From assembly GCA_023388055.1 (NCBI GenBank), contig JAEWGW010000030.1:1-64000 (forward strand): a stretch of DNA of 64,000 nt, read 5' to 3'. The stretch is from Bacillota bacterium. Its GTDB lineage: Bacteria; Bacillota; Bacilli; Paenibacillales; NBRC-103111. The notes under the pieces are model-generated. The model was not told the DNA's origin. It did no database searches and saw nothing but the letters and a program-made list of their open reading frames with translations. The translations under genes and the position numbers were made by a program. Shown piece after piece: positions 1 to 7,784 of the stretch (the first letter of the stretch is position 1; every line of letters starts with the position of its first letter).

Positions 1-170
1 CTCCAGCGACGCTATTCGGGTGAATGGAGGCGGTGGAGTCACCTTTTTAGCCGAATAAGGTCACCTGGGTCCGTTAGAGCTCTGGATAGCGCTAAATGGG
101 ACGAATAAGGGCTCTGGTGTCCGTAAGAAGGGCACGTGAAATAATAGTGTCCGTAGACCCCAGCGCATCA
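1..170. repeat. Cluster of degenerate intergenic repeat units
   Basis: No gene is visible in bases 1-250. Two similar units of the form AATAAGG-N3-CTGGKGTCCG begin near 55 and 104, 49 nt apart. A further partial unit (AATAATAGTGTCCGTAG) begins near 141, and more degenerate copies of the TATT/GGAG core lie in 10-50. The same family in both orientations recurs at 34064-34241. Function unknown. Confidence 0.6.
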
Positions 171-218
171 GACGAGGATTGGTACAAAGCGAATGTGCAC
201 GGCCTACTAACACCACAA

Positions 219-250
219 AAAACCGCGTCCGAAATTCGGTACGCGGTTTT
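219..250 (-). terminator. Rho-independent terminator after the yceI-like gene
   Basis: AAAACCGCGT and ACGCGGTTTT form a long stem, with an inner CCGAA/TTCGG pairing, immediately past the minus-strand stop codon at 254. T runs occur on both sides, so it may work in both directions. Confidence 0.8.
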
Positions 251-253
251 CTA

Positions 254-955
254 TTACTTGCTGAGCACCAGCCGCAGCTGGACGGCAACATCATTTTGTG
301 CGCTGAGGACGACGGTGTGGGGATTCTTCATACCGTAGTCTTCAAAGGTGACGACGGTTTGACCCTCCAGCTTCAGCTGGGTTCCGTCCAGTTGGGCTTT
401 GGTGTCAAAGGTGACGTCCTTGGCGATGCCGCGGACAGTGAGGGTACCGGTCATCTTGAAGGATTCGGTAACACCCGCTTTCCATTCCTTCGGTAGATTC
501 TCAAAGGATTTGACGGCAAAGGTAGCCTTCGGATGCTGCTCTACTTGAAGATAGTCAGATCCTTTAATGTGGTTGTCCCGCTGTCCGTTGCCAGAGCTGA
601 GACCGCTTAGTTCTACGGTGCCTTCGGCTTTATTCTGGGTAGGATCGGCGGTGTTCAGGGTCCAGGAGCCGGTTACCGGCTTAACCGAGAAGTTGACGGT
701 TTCCTTGGAGGTGGTGACGGAGAAATAAACCTCTGAAGCCGATTGAATGTTCCAGGTGCCGTTGACATCAGCAGCTGCAGCTGGGGTAGCGGCCGTGGCG
801 GCGCCTTGTGTACCGCCAGAGGTGGTGGGTGCGCTGATGACGTCCTTCACCTCCACATGGTTACCTGCATAATAATCGTACGCGTAATATCCGATCCCGC
901 CGCCTGCCACAATGACAATCGCAGTAATAATCGTTGCCAGTTTCCATTTATTCAT
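254..955 (-). CDS. YceI-like lipocalin-fold protein, membrane anchored
   Basis: 233 residues. Residues about 5-25 form one hydrophobic N-terminal segment, either a signal anchor or an uncleaved signal peptide, followed by an Ala/Thr-rich linker to about residue 65. The rest is a YceI-type beta-barrel domain: it opens with NGTWNIQSASEVYFSV, carries the family's HIKGSDYLQVEQHPKATF region, and ends with TVRGIAKDVTF and a final strand. YceI proteins are extracytoplasmic barrels that bind isoprenoid or other hydrophobic ligands; the ligand here is unknown. A start at 955 is supported by a GGAGGAAATG-like RBS just upstream. A palindrome at 1006-1024 matches the one in front of the blaI-type gene at 1922, so repression by that protein is likely (inference). 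Confidence 0.85.
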   Translation of the reverse strand: MNKWKLATIITAIVIVAGGGIGYYAYDYYAGNHVEVKDVISAPTTSGGTQGAATAATPAAAADVNGTWNIQSASEVYFSVTTSKETVNFSVKPVTGSWTLNTADPTQNKAEGTVELSGLSSGNGQRDNHIKGSDYLQVEQHPKATFAVKSFENLPKEWKAGVTESFKMTGTLTVRGIAKDVTFDTKAQLDGTQLKLEGQTVVTFEDYGMKNPHTVVLSAQNDVAVQLRLVLSK

Positions 956-1005
956 TGGTTCATTTCCTCCTTCATAGTGGTTGTTCCGAATGATCTATCC
1001 CATCA

Positions 1006-1024
1006 TCACTACATCGTGTAGTGT
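1006..1024 (-). promoter_or_regulatory. Palindromic operator upstream of the yceI-like gene (BlaI-type)
   Basis: CACTACA-TCG-TGTAGTG is a perfect 7-bp dyad at 1007-1023, 51 bp upstream of the yceI-like start. It has the TACA-n-TGTA character of BlaI/MecI operators and shares arms with the dyad at 2350-2366. Confidence 0.7.
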
Positions 1025-1069
1025 TTACTTTCAAAAAAGATGCCCCATTCCGAGGCATGGAACAGCGTG

Positions 1070-1918
1070 TTACACCAAAGCGGGAAGTAAAAGCGAGGCC
1101 AATACGACCGCAACTTGAAGGGAAACAACGGTAGATAACAAGGGAAGATGCATAGGCGGTTTTTCCGCAGGATCGATAAGATGACGGATCCGGATGTTAA
1201 TGGGAGTATCCGCAAAGGATGCGTGGCCGAAGTTCATCTGTACCACCGGCTTGTACCGGGCTAGCTTCAGCAGGGCACTTCCCAAGCCGACAGGAGAGCC
1301 TGTGCGTGATACGGCATATTGGTCCGCCTGGACCTCCGCCGAAATCTTGAGCACATGATAGCACCAGCGCAGAATCGGCAAATACCACATCATCTTGGAC
1401 AGCAAATAGGCAGGCATTGCACGAAGCGCATCATGATGCCGCATATGGTATTCTTCATGCCGGATAACGGCTTCCAGCTCCTGATCCTCCAGCATGTGGA
1501 TCAAGCCAGTGGACAGCACGATGACCGGACGGATGAAGCCCATGGTCAGGGCCACTGCCGGCTCCTGTTCAATGATGATTAACTGCCTGCGAGGGAGTCT
1601 GTAAGCCAGAGCGATAGCCAACTCTTGATCCCTGCGGCGCAACGGAGCAAATTTCCGTTTGACGCGGAGATAGGATATCAGCTGAATCCCCAGCATGGTC
1701 ACACCTGCCAACACGGTGGTCCAGACCAATGCGTCCAGCAAAATGGCCATAAAAGGCATCCCCCACTGGATAAACCAGCTGTTGCACATATCGAACCAGC
1801 TGCGCAGCGCATCCCAGCGGAACAGGATAAAGCCTGCATACATCACCATTTGAACAAACAGAAGCCCGGCTGCCAATAAGGACAGGCTCAAGACCGATTT
1901 GGATATAGGATTTCCCAT
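1070..1918 (-). CDS. M56-family membrane metallopeptidase (BlaR1/MecR1-like), no sensor domain
   Basis: 282 residues. Hydrophobic segments lie at about 9-33 and 53-84, around 168-190, and at the C-terminus (about 258-282). The zinc motif HEEYH is at 154-158, with EVQAD at 195-199 supplying the expected downstream acidic ligand. BlaR1 and MecR1 are about 600 residues and end in a penicillin-binding sensor domain. This protein stops after the last membrane segment, so it cannot sense beta-lactams in the classical way. It follows the blaI-type gene by 3 nt in the same operon. The expected role, cleaving or inactivating the repressor after an unknown signal, is inference from the family. Confidence 0.85.
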   Translation of the reverse strand: MGNPISKSVLSLSLLAAGLLFVQMVMYAGFILFRWDALRSWFDMCNSWFIQWGMPFMAILLDALVWTTVLAGVTMLGIQLISYLRVKRKFAPLRRRDQELAIALAYRLPRRQLIIIEQEPAVALTMGFIRPVIVLSTGLIHMLEDQELEAVIRHEEYHMRHHDALRAMPAYLLSKMMWYLPILRWCYHVLKISAEVQADQYAVSRTGSPVGLGSALLKLARYKPVVQMNFGHASFADTPINIRIRHLIDPAEKPPMHLPLLSTVVSLQVAVVLASLLLPALV

Positions 1919-1921
1919 AGG

Positions 1922-2335
1922 CTATCTTCCCTTTTTCAGACTTTCGATTTTTTGCTCGAGGAGGCTGAGCAAATCGGGATCCGCTTCATCAAGGGCATCA
2001 ATCATATGATTGACAACCAGCGGTCCGAAATCTTCCATCAGCTCGTGGGTAATCTCCTTGGACTGGATGTCCATAAAGTCTTCCTTGCTGTGCACCGGAC
2101 GGAACAGGGAGGTACGTCCATCCATCCGCTTCGTGAGCACACCCTTTTCCAAAAGCCGGTTCATGACGGTCATAATCGTGTTGAAGTTGAGGTTTCGTTC
2201 CTGATCCAGCATTTTCTGGACATCCCGGATGGAGCATTCCGTATGGGACCACAGGATCTCCATAATCTTTGCTTCCAAGGGGCCAAAAAAACGGTTCAGA
2301 CCTTTCTCGCTGTACTTGAAGTTCTGTATCTTCAC
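1922..2335 (-). CDS. BlaI/MecI/CopY-family transcriptional repressor
   Basis: 137 residues with a winged-helix N-terminus (EAKIMEILW, then a recognition helix in NFNTIMTVMNRLLEKG) and a helical dimerization C-terminus, the usual BlaI/MecI layout. The start chosen is GTG at 2335, preceded by GAGGTG at 7-nt spacing. An upstream in-frame GTG at 2350 overlaps that RBS and is unlikely to be used. The gene is followed directly by the M56 peptidase gene. An autoregulatory dyad covers 2349-2367. There is no beta-lactamase gene in the window, so the regulated target is probably the yceI-like gene. Confidence 0.9.
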   Translation of the reverse strand: MKIQNFKYSEKGLNRFFGPLEAKIMEILWSHTECSIRDVQKMLDQERNLNFNTIMTVMNRLLEKGVLTKRMDGRTSLFRPVHSKEDFMDIQSKEITHELMEDFGPLVVNHMIDALDEADPDLLSLLEQKIESLKKGR

Positions 2336-2348
2336 TGTGATACACCTC

Positions 2349-2367
2349 ACACTACAGATTATAGTGT
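2349..2367 (-). promoter_or_regulatory. Palindromic operator upstream of the blaI-type gene
   Basis: CACTACA-GAT-TATAGTG at 2350-2366 has one mismatch in the 7-bp dyad. It lies 14 bp upstream of the GTG start, where it overlaps the RBS side and probably the promoter. It shares the arm CACTACA with the site at 1007-1023, consistent with autorepression. Confidence 0.65.
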
Positions 2368-2461
2368 TATGGAAGAGATGCTGTCAAGCGAAGGAGGAAT
2401 GACTTCCATTGGCAAAAGTTACAGGGGGATACTTAGTGGGGCTCAACATAGCGGAGAAAAG

Positions 2462-2989
2462 TTAATTTTTATAGAACGAAATATCCCGCTCTGTCACCTT
2501 CAGCATGCCGCCTGCATGGAGACGGAGGCATTTTCCCACGTAAACCAGCTGGGGGAGGAGCAGAAAATAATGCGCCGCCGCCACATTGGCCAACCAAGGC
2601 AAGGGCAGCCATACATATAGAAGCGCCACCAGCACAAAGCCGATGAGCAGGCGGTGATGATTGGCGCGGTCCCATTGCTTGATCGGCACCAGTCCGGCAG
2701 GCAGATAACCATTCAGGGGAAAGGCAAAGGCCCATTTCCATATACGGGGTACGGAGCCGCGGGAGAGACGGGTGAGGGGCAATACGATAGCCGCGTGAAC
2801 AGCGGTGACGATAACCACGGATGCAGCAAGCTGAAGCAGACCTTCCCATCCGGAGTAAACGGCATCTGCAAAGGCCCAAAGCAGCAGGCAGGCGGAATAC
2901 ACCCAGAAAAAAGGATGTTTGCGGGTAAACCGGTAAAGCAGGGTATAATGATATATAGTAGAATCCTCAGGTAGGGTATGTTTGGACAT
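2462..2989 (-). CDS. Small integral membrane protein of unknown function
   Basis: 175 residues. The start is supported by AGAGGAGG at 10 nt. Four hydrophobic segments are visible: FFWVYSACLLLWAFA, LLQLAASVVIVTAVHAAIVL, HHRLLIGFVLVALLYVWLPL and an ANVAAAHYFLLLPQLVYVG stretch. The termini are charged. I do not recognise the family. It lies head-to-head with gin (about 180 bp apart), and about 110 bp separate its stop from the blaI-type operator. It could belong to the same minus-strand group, but no shared regulatory site is seen. Confidence 0.75.
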   Translation of the reverse strand: MSKHTLPEDSTIYHYTLLYRFTRKHPFFWVYSACLLLWAFADAVYSGWEGLLQLAASVVIVTAVHAAIVLPLTRLSRGSVPRIWKWAFAFPLNGYLPAGLVPIKQWDRANHHRLLIGFVLVALLYVWLPLPWLANVAAAHYFLLLPQLVYVGKCLRLHAGGMLKVTERDISFYKN

Positions 2990-3169
2990 GATGCGCCTCC
3001 TCTTCTTTTTAATATCGGCATTGGAAGGCCGGTTTTGCAGCTATTTTCCAGGAACCAACAGGCCTCTGCCCACATACACATATAAAAACAAAAGGAAAGC
3101 TTTGAAACAACGAATGAGCGGATAGTTTCATGGACATACTGATAGATAAAAAGATTAGAGGTGAGAAGG

Positions 3170-3421
3170 TTGGAGGAATTCGAAGGACTGGACCTGAAAC
3201 GGAACACGGAGCCGGCAGCGGAGCATGAGCATAGTCAAAGCGGAGCTGTCGGGGAAAGCTGCATTATATGCGGGAGCACCGGTAAGGAAGGCATACGGGT
3301 GATTTCGGAATTTATCTGTGAGGAATGCGAAATGGAAATTGTCCGGACGGATGTGCAGGATGCCAAGTACCCTTATTTTATCCACCAGCTGAAGCGGATC
3401 TGGTATCCCAAAAATGCGTAA
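3170..3421 (+). CDS. gin: Gin (CsfB), anti-sigma-G factor
   Basis: 83 residues from TTG at 3170, which has GAGGTGAG at good spacing. A GTG at 3161 lies inside that RBS. A zinc ribbon is formed by CIICG (Cys 31, 34) and ICEECEMEIV (Cys 50, 53), followed by the conserved DVQDAKYPYFIHQLKRIW tail. This is the pattern of Gin, which in B. subtilis binds sigma-G (and sigma-E) to keep it silent until engulfment is complete. The N-terminal 28 residues are variable. Its position before yaaO and tmk matches B. subtilis, but xpaC and yaaN, which follow csfB there, are missing. Confidence 0.9.
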   Translation: MEEFEGLDLKRNTEPAAEHEHSQSGAVGESCIICGSTGKEGIRVISEFICEECEMEIVRTDVQDAKYPYFIHQLKRIWYPKNA

Positions 3422-3469
3422 AAGCGGACGGCAGATGCTTTCTTTTATCCGGCTTTTTTCATATAGTTA

Positions 3470-3501
3470 AAGAAGGATGAGTATTCTTATCCTTCTTTTT
3501 T
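3470..3501 (+). terminator. Terminator between gin and the decarboxylase gene
   Basis: AAGAAGGAT and ATCCTTCTT form a perfect 9-bp stem with a 10-nt loop, followed by a T run. It ends about 27 nt before the next start codon, so it may also act as a leader element. Confidence 0.75.
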
Positions 3502-3527
3502 GTTTTCCGGTTGGGAGGAGCTTACCG

Positions 3528-5006
3528 ATGGATCAAACGAAGGCCCCGCTGCTTCAAGTGCTGGTGGAACGGAGCAAACGGAAGGAACGTAGCTTCCATG
3601 TCCCCGGCCATAAATTCGGCGCCAGTCTGCAGGGGGAAGAGAGAAGTCTTTTTGGCTCCGTGATGGAGCTTGATTATACGGAAATAGAAGGAATGGATGA
3701 TTTGCATCATCCGGAGGGGCCGATTCTGGAGGCACAGCAACTGGCAGCAGAATGCTTCGGCGCGGAGGAGACATTCTTCCTGGTGGGAGGCAGCACTGCG
3801 GGAAATCTGGCCTTGATCGGAGCCGTCTGCCAGCAGGACGATCTCATTCTGGTCCAGCGCAATGCCCATAAGTCGGTGATCCATGCCTTGATGCTGGCCC
3901 GGGCCCGGGCAGTGATGCTGGAGCCGGAGGTAGACAGCAGGACGGGGATAACTGGAGGAGTGGCGCTTACTACCCTTCATATGGCGCTGGGGCGGTATCC
4001 CCAGGCGAAGGCGGTGTTTCTGACTAACCCCAATTATTACGGGATGGGCTGGGACCTGGAGCCTTACGCCCGGTTGGTACACGGCGCCGGGATGGCGCTT
4101 TTGGTGGATGAGGCCCATGGCGCCCACTTCGGCCTGCATCCCGGGGTGCCTGTGTCGGCGCTGTCTCGTGGGGCGGATGGAGTGGTGCAGTCCACCCATA
4201 AGATGCTGACAGCCATGACCATGGGGGCGATGCTCCATGTACAGGGAAACCGCGTGCCCCGGGATGTACTGCGGGAGAGGCTGGCCATGCTGCAGAGCTC
4301 CAGTCCTTCCTATCCCATCATGGCCTCGCTGGATATGGCCAGACGATATGCGGCCACACGGGCTGAAGCGGAGATTGGAGCCGGGCTGGAGGAGCTGCGG
4401 CGGTTCCGGGAGGAGCTGGCCGGAAGGGGGAAATCGGGGATACGGCTTCTTGCAGCGGTGGAGGGAGCCCATTCATATGATACTTGGGACCCGTATAAGC
4501 TGGTGATAGAGGATGCGGCATGCGGACGCACTGGATTTCAGCTTCTGCGGGAACTGGCCGGGGGCGGCATTATGGGCGAGATGGCCGATGAACGTTATGC
4601 GGTGCTGGCGGCCAGTCCTGCCACGGGCCGGGGGGATCTGGAGCGGCTGGCGGATGTTATCGCCTCCTTATCCGGCTCTGAATACAGGGGCGGAGAGGGA
4701 GCTGACGTCGTATCAGCGAATTTGGTTATGACGGCGGCGAGTGCGGATCCGGTCAGCGAGCCGGTGCCCATGGGCTTTGCCGGCGTTGGGCGTGGAACGC
4801 CCATGTCCCTGGACAAGGCGGTGGGGATGCGTGCTGCCCAAGCGGTGGTGCCATATCCGCCGGGAATTCCGCTGCTGATACCGGGAGAGACCATTACGGC
4901 AGGGACTGCGGAGCGGATTCTGCGTCTATACCGGGCCGGAGCCAAATTTCAGGGTGCGCCTCCGGGACCCGGATGTAGTATACTGGTAACAGGACAGGAT
5001 TCCTGA
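3528..5006 (+). CDS. Orn/Lys/Arg decarboxylase-fold PLP enzyme (YaaO family)
   Basis: 492 residues from ATG 3528, with GGGAGGAG at 7 nt. An in-frame ATG at 3477 lies inside the terminator hairpin and has no RBS. Fold-type I features are FHVPGHKFG near the N-terminus, DEAHGAHFG (the cofactor-binding Asp region) and STHKML with the Schiff-base lysine at about K225. The C-terminal part matches the Orn/Lys/Arg decarboxylase C domain (PPGIPLLIPGE). The family includes arginine and lysine decarboxylases; the substrate cannot be read from sequence, and B. subtilis YaaO has no firmly assigned one. It has the same place upstream of tmk as in B. subtilis. Confidence 0.9.
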   Translation: MDQTKAPLLQVLVERSKRKERSFHVPGHKFGASLQGEERSLFGSVMELDYTEIEGMDDLHHPEGPILEAQQLAAECFGAEETFFLVGGSTAGNLALIGAVCQQDDLILVQRNAHKSVIHALMLARARAVMLEPEVDSRTGITGGVALTTLHMALGRYPQAKAVFLTNPNYYGMGWDLEPYARLVHGAGMALLVDEAHGAHFGLHPGVPVSALSRGADGVVQSTHKMLTAMTMGAMLHVQGNRVPRDVLRERLAMLQSSSPSYPIMASLDMARRYAATRAEAEIGAGLEELRRFREELAGRGKSGIRLLAAVEGAHSYDTWDPYKLVIEDAACGRTGFQLLRELAGGGIMGEMADERYAVLAASPATGRGDLERLADVIASLSGSEYRGGEGADVVSANLVMTAASADPVSEPVPMGFAGVGRGTPMSLDKAVGMRAAQAVVPYPPGIPLLIPGETITAGTAERILRLYRAGAKFQGAPPGPGCSILVTGQDS

Positions 5007-5077
5007 CGGCTTATTGTTGCGGCGCTTGCGCCCTTGATATACGGATGGCTGAAATAAACAGCGAATGGGGTATAGCA

Positions 5078-5734
5078 GTGGCAGAAGGTTGGTTTATTAC
5101 GGTGGAAGGCGGAGAAGGGGCGGGCAAAACCTCCCTTATTCCGGTGATTGAGGCATTTTTGCAGGAAAAGGGTATGGAGGTCCTGATTACCCGGGAGCCG
5201 GGAGGCATCCGGATTGCCGAGGAAATCCGCTCGATTATTCTGAACAAGGAGCATACCTCCATGGACGGCAGAACCGAGGCCCTTTTGTACGCCGCGGCCC
5301 GCAGGCAGCATCTGGTGGAGAAGGTGCTGCCCGCCATTGCCCGGGGAATAACCGTGCTGAGTGACAGATACGTGGACAGCAGCTTGGTCTACCAGGGACA
5401 TGCCCGGGGATTGGGCATTGATGAAATTTATTCGGTGAATGAATTTGCAACAGCTGGCGTAATGCCGGATCTCACCCTGTGGCTGGACATTGACCCTGAG
5501 CTGGGCCTCTCCCGGATCCATAAGGACGAGGGGCGGGAGATCAACCGCCTGGATCTGGAGGGCCGTGCCTTCCACCATAAGGTTAGAGAAGGTTACGCAC
5601 TTCTCCATGCCCGGTATCCCGACCGGATTGTCCGCATTGATGCGGGCCAGCCTCTGGATCAGGTGGCGAAATCCGTACGGCAGGCGCTGAATCTTTCATT
5701 CCAAGCAGGAAAACGTAGCTTTCATGTCAAATAA
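5078..5734 (+). CDS. tmk: Thymidylate kinase
   Basis: 218 residues from GTG 5078, which places the P-loop GGEGAGKT at residues 11-18 as in other Tmk proteins. An ATG at 5045 would add an atypical 11-residue extension. The DRYVDSSLVYQG motif binds the dTMP phosphate, and the lid region ends with the Arg-rich segment around EGREINRLD. It phosphorylates dTMP to dTDP in the cytoplasm. It precedes darA, yaaR and holB in the conserved order, after a 176-nt gap that contains hairpins. Confidence 0.95.
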   Translation: MAEGWFITVEGGEGAGKTSLIPVIEAFLQEKGMEVLITREPGGIRIAEEIRSIILNKEHTSMDGRTEALLYAAARRQHLVEKVLPAIARGITVLSDRYVDSSLVYQGHARGLGIDEIYSVNEFATAGVMPDLTLWLDIDPELGLSRIHKDEGREINRLDLEGRAFHHKVREGYALLHARYPDRIVRIDAGQPLDQVAKSVRQALNLSFQAGKRSFHVK

Positions 5735-5910
5735 AGTATGGACATGGAGTTTTTTATTGAAAATGCGGGTAATGCATGTTCATGGGGACTCCTTTCCTAT
5801 AGGCGGCTGTCACCCATGCCGTCCTCGTCACATATCGTGAGGTAATAAGCACCCAGCCGGTTTAGCTGCGGCTTGCGGAGCTATCCTATTATTTAGAAGG
5901 AGGAGTTGCT
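5735..5910 (+). other. Structured intergenic leader before darA
   Basis: Three hairpins can be drawn. CATGGGGAC (5781-5789) pairs with GTCaCCCATG (5809-5818). CCTC (5823-5826) pairs with GAGG (5839-5842). AGCCG (5855-5859) pairs with CGGCT (5869-5873). No known riboswitch class is recognised and no T run follows the stems. Confidence 0.35.
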
Positions 5911-6240
5911 ATGAAGCTTGTCATCGCTGTAGTTCAGGATAAAGACAGCAACCGTCTGTCCAATGCTCTCATCAAGGACGGCTTCCGCGCCACCAAGCTG
6001 GCGTCCACCGGCGGTTTTCTGAAGGCCGGCAATACCACATTCATTATCGGTATTGAGGATGAGCGGGTGCCTGAGGTGCTGAATGTGATCCGCAACAACT
6101 GCAAAACCCGGGAACAGCTGGTTACTCCCGTTTCCCCCATGGGCGGCACTTCCGATTCCTATATTCCATTCCCTGTTGAGGTTCAGGTGGGCGGCGCCGC
6201 GGTGTTCGTTATGCCGGTTGAACGCTTCGAGCACTATTAA
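5911..6240 (+). CDS. darA: DarA, PII-like cyclic-di-AMP receptor
   Basis: 109 residues, the usual family length, with RBS AAGGAGGAG 8 nt before ATG. The sequence begins MKLVIAVVQDKDSNRLSNAL and contains ASTGGFLKAGNTTFIIG and the MGGTSD loop, the conserved ligand-binding segments of YaaQ/DarA. The family forms PII-like trimers that bind cyclic-di-AMP, and the downstream targets are not settled. A c-di-AMP riboswitch lies at about 16.2 kb in the same window. Confidence 0.95.
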   Translation: MKLVIAVVQDKDSNRLSNALIKDGFRATKLASTGGFLKAGNTTFIIGIEDERVPEVLNVIRNNCKTREQLVTPVSPMGGTSDSYIPFPVEVQVGGAAVFVMPVERFEHY

Positions 6241-6273
6241 TTCATTCGCACAAGGAAGGCTGGATATATCCTC

Positions 6274-6720
6274 ATGAAAATCAATCCTGGCTGGCGTCCG
6301 TCCGGCAATGAGCTTCGCCGGACGGACAATTCCAATTTCCATCCTGTGGAGCAAAAAAGCTTCTCTGACAGTCTGCGCCAGCAAGATGAACAAGCCGGCC
6401 AGGAGCAATTGAACCGGATGATTGACCAGATCCAGCGGCAGGGCGACCGCCTCTCCCGCTCCATGACCGTCCGTGAGCTGCGGCAGTACAAGCTGTTGAT
6501 CAAGCAGTTTCTGGAGGAGACTGCCCGCCGCGGTGTCGGGCTGAAGGATACCCGGGGCTGGGACCGCAGGGGCCGAACCAAACGCTACAAGCTCCTGGAG
6601 GAAATCGACGGGCATCTGCTTGCCATGGCGGACGAGCTGCTGGACACGGAGCAGGGCAAAATCGATATCCTGCAGCGGGTTGGTGAAATCAAAGGCTTGC
6701 TCATTAATTTAACCTTTTAA
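6274..6720 (+). CDS. yaaR: YaaR family protein
   Basis: 148 residues, mostly helical and charged, with the conserved block LRQYKLLIKQFLEETARRGV followed by a WDRRGRTKRYKLLEEID segment. DUF327/YaaR proteins are about 145 residues and of unknown function. It sits 33 nt after darA and 34 nt before holB, probably in one transcription unit. An SD-like AAGGAAGG lies upstream, though a little far from the ATG. Confidence 0.85.
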   Translation: MKINPGWRPSGNELRRTDNSNFHPVEQKSFSDSLRQQDEQAGQEQLNRMIDQIQRQGDRLSRSMTVRELRQYKLLIKQFLEETARRGVGLKDTRGWDRRGRTKRYKLLEEIDGHLLAMADELLDTEQGKIDILQRVGEIKGLLINLTF

Positions 6721-6754
6721 ATAGAAGGGACACTTGGGAAGGAGGAGGCACAAC

Positions 6755-7744
6755 ATGTCGTTTGACTCCATACCGGGACAGTTCCGGGCCAAGCGGATGC
6801 TCGTTAACAGCCTCCGTACCGGGAAGCTGTCCCATGCTTACATTTTCTCCGGGCCTGCGGGCTCCGGCAAGAAGGAAATGGCGGTGACCCTGGCCCAAGC
6901 GGTGTTCTGCACAGCAAGGGAGGATGACGCCTGCGGGGATTGTGTGGAGTGCCGCAAGGTAGCCCATGGCAACCACCCCAATCTGATCCTGATCGAGCCT
7001 GAAGGAGCCAGCGTGAAGATTGACCAGATCCGGGAGCTGCAGCGGGAGCTGGGTTACCGTCTGTCCGGCGGGGCGAAGAAGATCTATGTGATTGAACAAG
7101 CGGACCGGATGACCGTCCAAGCGGCCAACAGCCTTCTGAAGTTTCTGGAGGAGCCGGGGACGGATATCATGGCCATTTTGATTACGGAGAATGGACATGC
7201 TCTCCTGCCTACCATCCAATCCCGGGCCCAATGGATACCCTTTGTTCCGTTGGCTGCGCCGGAGATTGTGGAGGTGCTGCACCGGCGGGAAGGACTTCCG
7301 CTGGAGCTTGTGCTGCCTGCCGCCCATGTGGCGGGGGGAGTTGAGGCTGCCCGGAAATTTATCCAATCAAAGGAGTTTGCAGAAGCGCGAAATGTAATGA
7401 TACAATTGGCTAAGGAGGCGCTTTTCCGCTTCCCCCATGTGCTCATTACAGCGCAGCAGGCCGTGTTCAAGTCCGATATGGCGGATCGACTTCCTCTTAT
7501 TCTGGACCTGTGGCTGCTTCTGCTGAAAGATATGCTTCACCTTCAGAACGGCCGCCGGGAGGATGTAGTGTTTGCCGATCAGACCGATTGGACCTACAAG
7601 GAAGCCGTAAGTTTACCCTTGCGGTATTGGGTGCATGCCATGGAGCTTCTGATCGAGCTTCAGAAGAAGCTGCGCACCACGGCGAATGCCCAACTGGCCT
7701 TGGAGCAGGCCATTATCGGGATGCAGGACCGGCCTGCAAGCTAA
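6755..7744 (+). CDS. holB: DNA polymerase III subunit delta'
   Basis: 329 residues from ATG 6755, preceded by GGAAGGAGGAGG. An upstream in-frame ATG at 6734 lies before that RBS. The AAA+ clamp-loader fold is shown by GPAGSGKK near residue 33, a zinc module with Cys in ACGDCVECRKV, and SLLKFLEEPG (the family sensor region). It has the delta' role in loading the beta clamp. It is followed by ricT after about 40 nt. Confidence 0.95.
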   Translation: MSFDSIPGQFRAKRMLVNSLRTGKLSHAYIFSGPAGSGKKEMAVTLAQAVFCTAREDDACGDCVECRKVAHGNHPNLILIEPEGASVKIDQIRELQRELGYRLSGGAKKIYVIEQADRMTVQAANSLLKFLEEPGTDIMAILITENGHALLPTIQSRAQWIPFVPLAAPEIVEVLHRREGLPLELVLPAAHVAGGVEAARKFIQSKEFAEARNVMIQLAKEALFRFPHVLITAQQAVFKSDMADRLPLILDLWLLLLKDMLHLQNGRREDVVFADQTDWTYKEAVSLPLRYWVHAMELLIELQKKLRTTANAQLALEQAIIGMQDRPAS

Positions 7745-7784
7745 TGCCTTGATTAAGGTTAACATAGATTGGAGGGAGAAACCT

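Noticed and set aside
1070..2335. A classical beta-lactam resistance locus
   Set aside because: No beta-lactamase or low-affinity PBP gene is nearby, and the M56 protein lacks the sensor domain.
2333..2350. GTG at 2350 as the blaI-type start
   Set aside because: It overlaps the GAGGTG RBS that serves GTG 2335.
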